NCBI GenBank assembly: GCA_944319815.1
Contig: CALUEX010000021.1
Coordinates: 1-40,708 of the forward strand
Source of the DNA: an uncultured Prevotella sp.
Lineage (GTDB): Bacteria; Bacteroidota; Bacteroidia; Bacteroidales; Bacteroidaceae
Reading direction: 5' to 3'
DNA: 40,708 nucleotides
A model generated the notes under the pieces. It did not search any database and was not told the origin of the DNA. It saw only the letters and a list, made by a program, of their open reading frames with translations. The translations under genes were made by a program, and so were the position numbers. Position 1 is the stretch's first letter, and every line of letters starts with the position of its first letter. This document shows positions 15,952-23,602 of this stretch, piece after piece.

Positions 15952-18735
15952 ATGAAAAAAAATTACAGGAAACTATCACTTTTTTGCCTGTCGGTAGCCT
16001 TCGCGGCGACGTCCTTTGCCGCCCCCGAACCTACTGACGCAAGCCTCGGCGTGATACGAGGCCGCATCGTCGATTCGCAGAACCAGGTGCTGCCGGGCGC
16101 ATCGGTCACGATTGAAAGCCTGCACACGGGCGTCGTGAGCGACGTCAACGGCTATTACTCGCTCGTAAACCTGAAACCGGGCACTTACACCGTGAAGGTG
16201 ACTTACGTAGGATATGAGCCGAAGACGGCGCAACTGACAATCAAGCCCAACAAGACAGCCGTGCTCGACTTCACCCTCTCTGACGGCGTAGAGCTTCAGG
16301 GCATCGAGGTGAAAGGCGCGTTCCACGGACAGAGCCGCGCACTGAACCAGCAGAAGAACAACTTTAACCTGACCAACGTGGTGTCGGCCGACCAGGTGGG
16401 CAAGTTCCCCGACTCAAACATAGGCGACGCCCTCAAGCGCATCAACGGCATCAACGTGCAGTACGACCAGGGCGAGGCGCGCTTCGGACAGGTGCGCGGA
16501 ACGTCGCCCGACCTTACCAGCGTCTCCATCAACGGCAACCGCCTGCCCTCCGCCGAGGGCGACGCACGCAACGTGCAGCTCGACCTCATACCGGCCGACA
16601 TGATACAGACCATCGAGGTGAACAAGGTTGTAACCGCCGACATGGACGGCGACGCCATCGGCGGTGCCATAAACCTCGTAACCAAGAACACGCCTTACCG
16701 CCGCGTGTTCAACGTAACGGCAGGAACGGGCTACAACTGGATTAGCGACAAGATGCAGCTAAACCTCGGAGCGACATGGGGCGACCGCTTCTTCAACGAC
16801 AAGTTTGGCATCATGGCCGCCATATCTTACCAGAACTCGCCGGCCGGCTCGGACAACACCGAGTTTGAATACGACCTCGACGACGATGGCAACGTAGTGC
16901 TCACCGACGCAGAAGTGCGCCAATACTACGTAACACGAGAGCGCCAAAGCTACTCGCTCTCGATGGACTACGACTTCAACCCGAACCATAAAATCTACTT
17001 CAACGGCATCTACAACCGACGCAACGACTGGGAAAACCGCTACCGCGTAAGCTACAAGGACCTGGCCGACGGCGCAGGAGAGATGAAGACCGAGATACAG
17101 ACCAAGGCCGGCTCCAAGGACAACCGCGGCGCACGCCTTGAGCTCCAGCAGACAATGGACTTCACACTCGGCGGCGACCACCTGCTCTGGGACAAGCTGC
17201 AAATGGACTGGATGGCCTCTTACTCGCGTGCAAGCGAAGACCGCCCCGACGAGCGTTACTTCACCATCAAGCAGAAGGACATGACCATCGACATGGAGGA
17301 TGAAGGCGGACGCCAGCCTTACGCCATAACGCCCATCTCTGTTCATGACGGCGACTGGGAAGTTGACGAGTTCACAAACGCCAACGAATGGATACGCGAA
17401 AACGAGTGGAAGGCCAAGGTTGACTTCGAGCTGCCCCTCGCAAGCGGCCTGTTCGGCAACTCGCTGAAGTTCGGCGCGAAGTACACCCACAAGCACAAGA
17501 CAAAGGAAGTGCTGTGTTACGACTACAAGGACGGCTACGAAAGCATCTACGGAACCGACTACACCAACTATTACACATCGCAGATACGCGACGGCTTCAT
17601 GCCCGGCGACCAGTACAAGGCTATGGACTTCGTAAGCAAGGACTACCTCGAGCAGTTCAACGCGAAGGACTGGGCACTGCTCGGAGGCGAGCAAGTGTAC
17701 GAAGAATCGGCAGGCGACTATGACGCAACCGAGCAGGTTACAGCAGCATACCTGCGCTTCACGCAGAAGCTGGGACGCAAGTTCACGGTAATGGCCGGCC
17801 TCCGCATGGAGTACACTGACCTCGAGACGAGCGGCTTCAACTGGAATATCGACGAGAATGGGAAAGAGACCCTCGACCCGACAGGCAAGTTCAAGAACGA
17901 CTACATAAGCTGGCTGCCGAGCTTCCTCGTCAAGTGGGACGCTACTGACGACCTCAAGGTGCGCGCATCTTACACCAAGACGCTGGCACGCCCCAAGTAC
18001 TCCCACCTCGTAGCCAACGCTTCTTACAACACCGAGGAGTCGCCAGTTGAAATCACACTGGGCAACCCCGACCTGAAGCCCATCACCTCGCACAACTTCG
18101 ACCTGTCGGGCGAATACTACTTCAAGAGCGTAGGTCTCGTATCGGCGGCAGTGTTCTACAAGCGCGTCAAGGACTATTCTGTCAACCTGAAGCGCGACAT
18201 GGCTTACGGCAACTACGCCGAGGCAGAGGTCAGCCAGCCGCTCAACGCCTTCGACGCCGACCTGCTCGGAGTTGAAATCGGCTTCCAACGCGACTTCGGC
18301 TTCATCTCTCCGGCACTGCGTTGCCTGGGCTTCTACGGCAACTACACTTACACCCACAGCAACATCGTGAAGTCTGCCTTCGGCGACAAGGACGAGCAGA
18401 ACCTGCCCGGTTCGCCCGAACACATGGCCAACGCGTCGCTTTACTTCGACAAGTGGGGCTTGAACGTGCGCCTGTCTTACAACTACACGTCGGCCTTCCA
18501 GGACGACGAGGAGTATGTGGAGGAGACCGCCCTGCGCCGCTACTACGACGCAACGCACTACATGGACCTCAACGCCAGCTACACATGGGGCAAGAACGTG
18601 AAGTTCACCATCTACGCACAGGCCAACAACCTGCTCAACCAACCCCTGCGCTACTACCAGGGCGAGAAGGACCGCACGATGCAGGTGGAATACTACGGCG
18701 TGAAACTCAACGCTGGGTTTAAGGTGAACTTCTAA
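15952..18735 (+). CDS. TonB-dependent outer-membrane receptor with N-terminal carboxypeptidase-regulatory-like domain
   Basis: The protein is 927 aa. The signal peptide MKKNYRKLSLFCLSVAFAATSFA starts at ATG 15952 (longer frame from 15922 rejected: the signal peptide begins here). A CarboxypepD_reg-like domain follows (about 30-115, GVIRGRIVDSQNQVLPGASV), then the plug (DQVGKFPDSNIGDALKRING, SINGNRLPSAEGDARNVQLD, GDAIGGAINLVTK), which resembles the TonB-Xanth-Caul receptor subgroup, then a long beta-barrel ending in NAGFKVNF. It lacks a SusD partner, so it is not a typical Sus-type glycan system. The gene immediately downstream on the same strand encodes a secreted phosphatase, so the ligand may be a phosphorylated or phosphatase-released compound. 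That is inference only. Confidence 0.93.
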   Translation: MKKNYRKLSLFCLSVAFAATSFAAPEPTDASLGVIRGRIVDSQNQVLPGASVTIESLHTGVVSDVNGYYSLVNLKPGTYTVKVTYVGYEPKTAQLTIKPNKTAVLDFTLSDGVELQGIEVKGAFHGQSRALNQQKNNFNLTNVVSADQVGKFPDSNIGDALKRINGINVQYDQGEARFGQVRGTSPDLTSVSINGNRLPSAEGDARNVQLDLIPADMIQTIEVNKVVTADMDGDAIGGAINLVTKNTPYRRVFNVTAGTGYNWISDKMQLNLGATWGDRFFNDKFGIMAAISYQNSPAGSDNTEFEYDLDDDGNVVLTDAEVRQYYVTRERQSYSLSMDYDFNPNHKIYFNGIYNRRNDWENRYRVSYKDLADGAGEMKTEIQTKAGSKDNRGARLELQQTMDFTLGGDHLLWDKLQMDWMASYSRASEDRPDERYFTIKQKDMTIDMEDEGGRQPYAITPISVHDGDWEVDEFTNANEWIRENEWKAKVDFELPLASGLFGNSLKFGAKYTHKHKTKEVLCYDYKDGYESIYGTDYTNYYTSQIRDGFMPGDQYKAMDFVSKDYLEQFNAKDWALLGGEQVYEESAGDYDATEQVTAAYLRFTQKLGRKFTVMAGLRMEYTDLETSGFNWNIDENGKETLDPTGKFKNDYISWLPSFLVKWDATDDLKVRASYTKTLARPKYSHLVANASYNTEESPVEITLGNPDLKPITSHNFDLSGEYYFKSVGLVSAAVFYKRVKDYSVNLKRDMAYGNYAEAEVSQPLNAFDADLLGVEIGFQRDFGFISPALRCLGFYGNYTYTHSNIVKSAFGDKDEQNLPGSPEHMANASLYFDKWGLNVRLSYNYTSAFQDDEEYVEETALRRYYDATHYMDLNASYTWGKNVKFTIYAQANNLLNQPLRYYQGEKDRTMQVEYYGVKLNAGFKVNF

Positions 18736-18742
18736 CTAAACA

Positions 18743-18910
18743 CCCACCCCAACCCTCCCGAAGGGAGGGAGCTTGATTAGCTCTGCCGGTTAATGTGGTA
18801 ATAAACTAACCATAAGGCACAACAAACTCCCTCCTTTCGGGAAAATTGAGATGGATATTTGAACAACAAAACATACTAAACTCCCTCCCTTCGGGAGGGT
18901 TGGAATGGGT
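18743..18910. repeat. Palindrome-ended repeat remnants between the receptor and phosphatase genes
   Basis: A left end with CCCACCCCAACCCTCCC starts 8 bp after the receptor stop, with interior in the same orientation as the 15697 copy. Its right end (around 18828-18848) is corrupted (TTTCGGGAAAATTGAG). A second right-type end, CTCCCTCCCTTCGGGAGGG, is at 18881-18899. The phosphatase ATG follows at 18928. Confidence 0.75.
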
Positions 18911-18927
18911 TAAACCAATCAAAATTT

Positions 18928-19869
18928 ATGAAGCGTATACAGACACTTATCCTGATGCTGGCGGTAGTATTCACCGCAGCATTCGCCCAGACGCCAGCCG
19001 AATGGGAAAAACTCGAGAAATCAGTAAACTTCTACGTGGCCAACGACCTTGGCCGTAACGGCTACTACGACCAGAAGCCGATAGCCGAGCTGATGGGCCG
19101 TATGGCCGAGACCGTGGGCATAGAGTGCGTCGCGGCAGCCGGTGACATCCACCACTTCGAGGGCGTCACGAGCACGCAAGACCCCCTCTGGATGACCAAC
19201 TACGAGCTGATTTACAGCCACCCGGAGCTGATGCTCGCCTGGTATCCCATCTGCGGCAACCACGAATACCGCGGCAACACGCAGGCCGTGCTCGACTACG
19301 CCAAGGTGAGCCGCCGCTGGGAGATGCCCGCGAAGTATTACACGAAAGTAATCGAGGACGACGGAGTCACCGTGCGCCTGGTCTTCGTTGACACCACGCC
19401 GATGATAGACAAGTACCGCGAGGACTCGGAGAAATACCCCGACGCCGGCAAGCAGGACATCGACAAGCAGCTGGCATGGGTTGACCAGACGCTCACCGAC
19501 GCCAAGGAAGACTGGGTAATCGTAATAGGGCACCACCCCATCTACGCCCAATCGACCAAGAGCGAGTATGAGCGCACCGATATGCAGAAGCGCCTGAACG
19601 CCGTGCTGCTGAAGCACAAGAACGTCGCCATGTACGTATGCGGCCACATACACAACTTCCAGCACATACGCAAGCCGGGCTGCTCAATCGACTACGTGGT
19701 CAACACCAGCGGCTCGCTCAGCCGCCCGGAGGTAAAGCCCATCGACGGCACGCAGTTCTGCTCGGGCGTGACGGGCTTCTCTTTGGTGTGCGCCGACAAA
19801 CAGGAGCTTGACCTCCACCTCATCGACAAGGACGGCAAGGTGGTCTACACCGTTAGCCACAAGAAGTGA
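18928..19869 (+). CDS. Secreted metallophosphoesterase resembling tartrate-resistant (purple) acid phosphatase
   Basis: The protein is 313 aa with signal peptide MKRIQTLILMLAVVFTAAFAQ. Five metallophosphoesterase blocks are in order: DLG (40-42), GDIHH (72-76), GNHE (110-113), GHHP (201-204) and GHIH (239-242). Spacing and flanks (GDxxxFxGV, GNHxxxGN, ISKRW-like VSRRW, YxCGHxHNxQ) parallel animal ACP5/TRAP. The Tyr ligand of purple acid phosphatases (GDxxY) is His76 here, so the charge-transfer colour should be absent and the metal pair may differ. It likely releases phosphate from organic phosphates in the periplasm, possibly paired with the upstream TonB receptor. It is followed by a long hairpin-forming repeat. 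Confidence 0.88.
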   Translation: MKRIQTLILMLAVVFTAAFAQTPAEWEKLEKSVNFYVANDLGRNGYYDQKPIAELMGRMAETVGIECVAAAGDIHHFEGVTSTQDPLWMTNYELIYSHPELMLAWYPICGNHEYRGNTQAVLDYAKVSRRWEMPAKYYTKVIEDDGVTVRLVFVDTTPMIDKYREDSEKYPDAGKQDIDKQLAWVDQTLTDAKEDWVIVIGHHPIYAQSTKSEYERTDMQKRLNAVLLKHKNVAMYVCGHIHNFQHIRKPGCSIDYVVNTSGSLSRPEVKPIDGTQFCSGVTGFSLVCADKQELDLHLIDKDGKVVYTVSHKK

Positions 19870-19880
19870 TTTAGTTCTTA

Positions 19881-20003
19881 GTAGTTAAAGGAGTCAAGGG
19901 AGTTAAAGGAGTTAAAGACAAATGCTTTACATTATGTTTTTCAACCGTAAAGCAACATGGTAATGTCTTTAACTCCTTTAACTCCCTTAACTTCTTTAAC
20001 TCC
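19881..20003. repeat. 40-bp inverted repeat with 9-bp internal periodicity
   Basis: The arms at 19881-19920 and 19964-20003 match at 37 of 40 positions as reverse complements. Each arm is itself built from GGAGTTAAA 9-bp units and ends in GACA next to AAATGCTTTAC. The loop is 43 bp. It is closely related to the 42-bp perfect inverted repeat at 37027-37202. It could form a large hairpin downstream of the phosphatase. Confidence 0.85.
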
Positions 20004-20006
20004 CCA

Positions 20007-20053
20007 GCGTCGAAAGGCGGCAAAACGCGATGCGTTTTGCCGCCTTTCGACGC
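20007..20053. terminator. AAAGG-family hairpin, 22-bp stem
   Basis: The arms at 20007-20028 and 20032-20053 are perfect reverse complements with a 3-nt loop; the core is CGAAAGGCGGCAAAACGC. It lies between two plus-strand genes and lacks a clean U-run, so its role as terminator is uncertain. It is a family member of the hairpins at 6515, 10206 and 26539. Confidence 0.45.
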
Positions 20054-20163
20054 GTAATCTGCCATCTTTCGCACCGTAATATATGCCCTTTCGCAACCCG
20101 TTGGTTTACAAGACGTTGCACGGACATGAAACTTGGTTGCAGGGAAACAAAACGCGGCGGGGC

Positions 20164-20194
20164 TTGCCAAAGTGACATAAAAGCATTATCTTTG
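20164..20194 (+). promoter_or_regulatory. Promoter for the WG/TPR gene
   Basis: A TTG at 20164-20166 and TATCTTTG at 20187-20194 are separated by 20 bp, matching the Bacteroidota -33/-7 arrangement. The predicted leader to ATG 20294 is about 95 nt, and no known riboswitch is recognised in it. Confidence 0.65.
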
Positions 20195-20293
20195 CAAAAG
20201 ACAAGCTGCTCCGGGCAACGAGGCAACAGGCTTTCCGCCGCCCACGCTTGCCCATCCTTTTGACGACACTCACTAACAACAACTATAACTACT

Positions 20294-22006
20294 ATGGGAA
20301 TGAGAAAGATTGCCTCACTGGCCGTGGCGCTGTGCATGGCCGCCGGCGCTGCGGCGCAAGACACGCTGCTCAGTTACAGGCTCAACCTGGTGAAGCACCC
20401 CGTGACGAAAAAATACGGATACGCCTTCAAGGAACAGAACATCAACAGCCCGATACGCGGGCTGACGAAGACGGCCGTCAATATGTTCGGCAAGAATGCG
20501 TCGATGCTGATAGGCAAGGACGACGCCGAGAACATCGACTGGGCCGTGCCGCCGCAGTATGACAAGGCCGCAAGGAAGTACAGCGAGAACCTCGCCGCCG
20601 TTGAAGTGGGCGGCAAGGTGGGTTTCATCGACCTGCGCAACAGGTTCGTAATAGAGCCCGTCTACGAGCCGATGGACAGCTACGAGGGCTTCAGCAACGG
20701 CGTGGCCGCCGTGAGGAAGGACAGCCTCTGGGGCTACATCGACAAGGAGGGACGCACGGTAATACCATTCGAGTACGAGGACGCCGACCCCTTCGAGGAG
20801 GAACTGGTGGCCGCCGTGAAGAAGGACGGCCGCTGGGGGGCAATCGACATAACGGGAGCCGTGGTGGTACCGTTCGGGAGCAAGACCAAGATGGCGCTGA
20901 AAACCGTGCCCGTAAGCAACAAGGAATGGCGCGCGGCGAAGAAGGAGGCGCGCGAGAAGAGGGCCAACGGAGCCTACGACGAAGCCCTGGGGCGGCTGCA
21001 CGAGGCGTCGCGCAGGGTGAACGGGCGCATAGCCGAGGGCACGATGCAACGGCTTGAATACCACAGCATAGGCGGTGCCGACTCAACGGGCGTGGCCGAC
21101 CAGTACGGGCGGTGCATCGTCCCGGCCGGCTTCGACAAGGTGACATACGACAGCGACGACCGTGTCTACATCGTCGAGAAAGACGGCCGCAAGGGTGCCT
21201 ACCTGTACAACGGCACGCGGCTGATACGCCCCTGCTTCGACACGATGGCCCTGTTCGAGGGCGGCCGCTCGCAGGTAACGGCGTCGGGCGTGGAGGGATG
21301 GATTGACACCGACGGCAACCTGTCGGAGAACCTGCTGGCCGACATGGCGCGCAAGGGCATCGCCACTGAGGAGACCAGCAAGGCCGAGGCGCGGCGGATA
21401 TACGAGCGCATTCTCGACATCAACCCCGAATACGCCACGGCTTACAACAACATAGCGCTGCTCGACATAGCCAACCGCGACTACAACAAGGGTATGCGCA
21501 AGCTGAAGCTGGCCAACGAGCTGGCACCCGAGGACACAACAATAGCCAAGAACCTGAAATGGGCCAAGGAAAGCCGCAAGGAACGCCGCTCGGAACGCTG
21601 GATGGCAGGCCTCTCGATAGCGTCGGCAATAATCGGCGTGGCGTCAACCACATACTCAACTTATTCAGCGATAAAAGGCGGCGGGGGCACGCCCTCGGCA
21701 GGAGGCGGCACGTACACGACAGACACTGGCAGCGACTACTCCGGCGGCAGCGGAGGCGGCAACGGCAAGGCAGGCGCCGCCAGCAAGAAATGCATGACCT
21801 GCTTAGGCTCAGGCACGTGTACTGGCAGGGGTATGTCTTCAAAATACCACTGCCACGGTTCGGGCAAATGCGGATACTGCGAGGGAGGAACTACGGGCAT
21901 GGGGCCGAGCGAAACAATATGCTCAGCTTGCCACGGGCGCGACGTATGCAAATACTGCAAGGGCACGGGGAAATGCGAAGACTGCCACGGCACAGGCACA
22001 AGGTAA
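20294..22006 (+). CDS. Exported WG-repeat/TPR protein with C-terminal DnaJ-type cysteine-rich domain
   Basis: The protein is 570 aa with a signal peptide of about 22 residues (M1 or M3 start; the latter is ATGAGAAAG at 20300). WG-type repeats occupy about 97-195 (GGKVGFIDLRNRFVIEPVY, DSLWGYIDKEGRTVIPFEY, DGRWGAID) and 278-342. A basic helix (209-245) separates them. A TPR-like region is at 363-425. A hydrophobic stretch (437-460) may be a membrane segment. A Gly/Ser-rich linker (462-497) leads to a 70-residue tail with repeated CxxCxGxG-like motifs (Cys500, 503, 509, 520, 526, 529, 543, 546, 552, 555, 561, 564), like the DnaJ zinc finger. The function is unknown; protein-protein binding and metal binding are inferred from the repeats. 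Confidence 0.85.
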   Translation: MGMRKIASLAVALCMAAGAAAQDTLLSYRLNLVKHPVTKKYGYAFKEQNINSPIRGLTKTAVNMFGKNASMLIGKDDAENIDWAVPPQYDKAARKYSENLAAVEVGGKVGFIDLRNRFVIEPVYEPMDSYEGFSNGVAAVRKDSLWGYIDKEGRTVIPFEYEDADPFEEELVAAVKKDGRWGAIDITGAVVVPFGSKTKMALKTVPVSNKEWRAAKKEAREKRANGAYDEALGRLHEASRRVNGRIAEGTMQRLEYHSIGGADSTGVADQYGRCIVPAGFDKVTYDSDDRVYIVEKDGRKGAYLYNGTRLIRPCFDTMALFEGGRSQVTASGVEGWIDTDGNLSENLLADMARKGIATEETSKAEARRIYERILDINPEYATAYNNIALLDIANRDYNKGMRKLKLANELAPEDTTIAKNLKWAKESRKERRSERWMAGLSIASAIIGVASTTYSTYSAIKGGGGTPSAGGGTYTTDTGSDYSGGSGGGNGKAGAASKKCMTCLGSGTCTGRGMSSKYHCHGSGKCGYCEGGTTGMGPSETICSACHGRDVCKYCKGTGKCEDCHGTGTR

Positions 22007-22038
22007 GGCATAAAACACTCATTTTAACGACATAACGC

Positions 22039-22719
22039 ATGAAGACTATCATCATGGCACTATTGGCCGCCGCAACGCTGACGGCCGCCGCGCCGCAGGG
22101 AGGGGCGCGGAAGTCGAAGACAGAACTGTCGATGGAGCGGCAGGGCATGGTTGACATACACACGAAAGACAAGTCGATACCCGTCAGCCTGATGTACGCC
22201 AGGGCCGACAACTTCACGGGCGCAGTGCTCTACGACGACCTGCGGCGAGCCTACCTGCACCCGAAGGCCGCAGCAGCGCTGGCAAAGGCGCAGCGGAGGC
22301 TGAAGCAGCTGCGCCCCGACCTGAGCCTGAAGGTCTACGACGCGGCGCGCCCCATGAGCGTGCAACAGAAGATGTGGGACAAGGTGAAGGGCACAAGCAA
22401 ATACTTCTACGTGAGCAACCCGGCGCGCGGCGGCGGACTGCACAACTACGGCATGGCCGTTGACCTGACGCTCTGCGACGCCAAGGGCGACACGCTCGAC
22501 ATGGGCACGAAGATAGACTACATGGGCAGCGCGGCGCACATCGACAAGGAAGACGCCCTGGTGCGCAGCGGGCGCATCAGCCGCCAGGCGCAGAAGAACC
22601 GCCAGCTGCTGCGCCAGGTGATGCGCTACGCCGGCTTCAAGCCGTTACGCACGGAGTGGTGGCACTTCAACTACATAACGAGGGCCACGGCGAAGAAATA
22701 CTATAAAGTAATCAAATAA
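22039..22719 (+). CDS. D-alanyl-D-alanine dipeptidase, VanX/DdpX type (M15D)
   Basis: The protein is 226 aa with a short N-terminal hydrophobic signal, so it is probably periplasmic. Zinc ligands and catalytic residues of the VanX family are present: His135 and Asp142 in LHNYGMAVD, Glu206 and His209 in EWWHF, and Arg104 in DAARP. It hydrolyses D-Ala-D-Ala dipeptides; outside vancomycin clusters such enzymes recycle peptidoglycan-derived dipeptide. No vanH/vanA genes are nearby, so resistance is not implied. It lies 32 nt after the WG/TPR gene, suggesting an operon. Confidence 0.9.
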   Translation: MKTIIMALLAAATLTAAAPQGGARKSKTELSMERQGMVDIHTKDKSIPVSLMYARADNFTGAVLYDDLRRAYLHPKAAAALAKAQRRLKQLRPDLSLKVYDAARPMSVQQKMWDKVKGTSKYFYVSNPARGGGLHNYGMAVDLTLCDAKGDTLDMGTKIDYMGSAAHIDKEDALVRSGRISRQAQKNRQLLRQVMRYAGFKPLRTEWWHFNYITRATAKKYYKVIK

Positions 22720-22727
22720 AAGGGAGG

Positions 22728-22815
22728 GATGGGAGGACTGAGAGAACTGGGAGAGCTGGGAAATATCAAAAATCCCAGAAAATCCCAGCTCCCCCAGTCC
22801 TCCCAACCCTCCCCG
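22728..22815. repeat. Imperfect inverted repeat of GGGAGA/CTGGGAG units
   Basis: The left arm is built from CTGGGAGAG-like 9-bp units and the right arm from the reverse complement (ATCCCAG, CCTCCC words), with a short AT loop near 22769-22780. The same family recurs at 23419-23590. No gene is seen in it. Confidence 0.7.
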
Positions 22816-22870
22816 TTCGCCCAATAACCCCTAAAAAAAACTTACCAAGACAACCGTCAACAAAGACTTC

Positions 22871-23410
22871 ATGCCGCCCCGGGGCGACTACCACAAGCTG
22901 ATAGTCTACCGCAAGGCCGAATGCATCTACGACATAACCTACCACTTCGCCCACACTTACCTCGAACGGGGCGACCGCACGATAGACCAGATGGTGCAGG
23001 CGGCGCGCAGCGGCAAGCAGAACATAGCCGAGGGAAGCCAGGCGGCGACGGCATCGAAGGAGACGGAACTGAAGCTCTACAACGTGGCAAAGGCCAGCCT
23101 GCAAGAGCTGTTGGCCGACTATGAGGACTTTCTAAGGGTGAGGGACATGGAGATATGGCCGAAAGACTCGCCCAAAGCCGTACAGACAAGGAGGGCGTGC
23201 CGCGCCCACGCCGACTCGGCCTTTTTCCGCGAGAGGATTAAAACGCGGTCGGCCGAAACCACGGCGAACATCGCCATCATACTAATCCACCAGACCGACG
23301 TCCTCATGGCAGGGCTGATTGAGTCAGCCAAGCGCCGCTTCCTCGAAGAAGGCGGCATAAGGGAAGAAATGACAAGGGCACGACTGAAATACAGGAATGG
23401 CAGGAAGTAA
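22871..23410 (+). CDS. Four-helix bundle protein, IVP-related (suffix-domain type)
   Basis: The protein is 179 aa. DYHKLIVYRKAECIYDITYHFA and the block MVQAARSGKQNIAEGSQA match the four-helix-bundle family (PF05635) first known from rRNA intervening sequences. The C-terminal extension (about 120-179, TRSAETTANIAIILIHQTDVLM) fits the subgroup with a suffix domain. The function is unknown. It is flanked on both sides by GGGAGA-type inverted repeats. A second, shorter relative lies inside the frd operon at 30283-30672. No strong ribosome-binding site decides the start. Confidence 0.82.
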   Translation: MPPRGDYHKLIVYRKAECIYDITYHFAHTYLERGDRTIDQMVQAARSGKQNIAEGSQAATASKETELKLYNVAKASLQELLADYEDFLRVRDMEIWPKDSPKAVQTRRACRAHADSAFFRERIKTRSAETTANIAIILIHQTDVLMAGLIESAKRRFLEEGGIREEMTRARLKYRNGRK

Positions 23411-23418
23411 AAGCTGAG

Positions 23419-23590
23419 AGCACAGGGAGTGCTGGGAGAACTATGAGAACTGGGAGAACTGGGAACATCGGGAAAGCCCCCAGCTCTCCCAAAATCCCAG
23501 CCATATCAGCTATCCCAGACCTCACAGTCATCCCAACAATCCCAGACCTCACAGCTCTCCCAGACCTCACAGCTCTCCCCTCCACCCAAT
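23419..23590. repeat. Inverted GGGAGA/CCCAGACCT repeat region
   Basis: The left part has GGGAGAACT 9-bp units. The right part has CCCAGACCTCACAG-type units whose starts (23514, 23541, 23559) differ by multiples of 9 bp. The two halves are roughly reverse complementary. It fills the gap before the methyltransferase gene, in whose frame the same sort of sequence also appears at 23864-23899. Confidence 0.75.
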
Positions 23591-23602
23591 AAAAAGAAAA
23601 CC

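Noticed and set aside
16759-18642. 627-aa minus-strand open frame opposite the TonB receptor gene
   Set aside because: It is the shadow of a GC-rich, codon-biased gene. The translation has no family features, and the plus strand encodes a clear receptor.
22039-22719. Vancomycin resistance (VanX)
   Set aside because: No vanH, vanA-type ligase or vanRS nearby. Stand-alone D-Ala-D-Ala dipeptidases are common without resistance.
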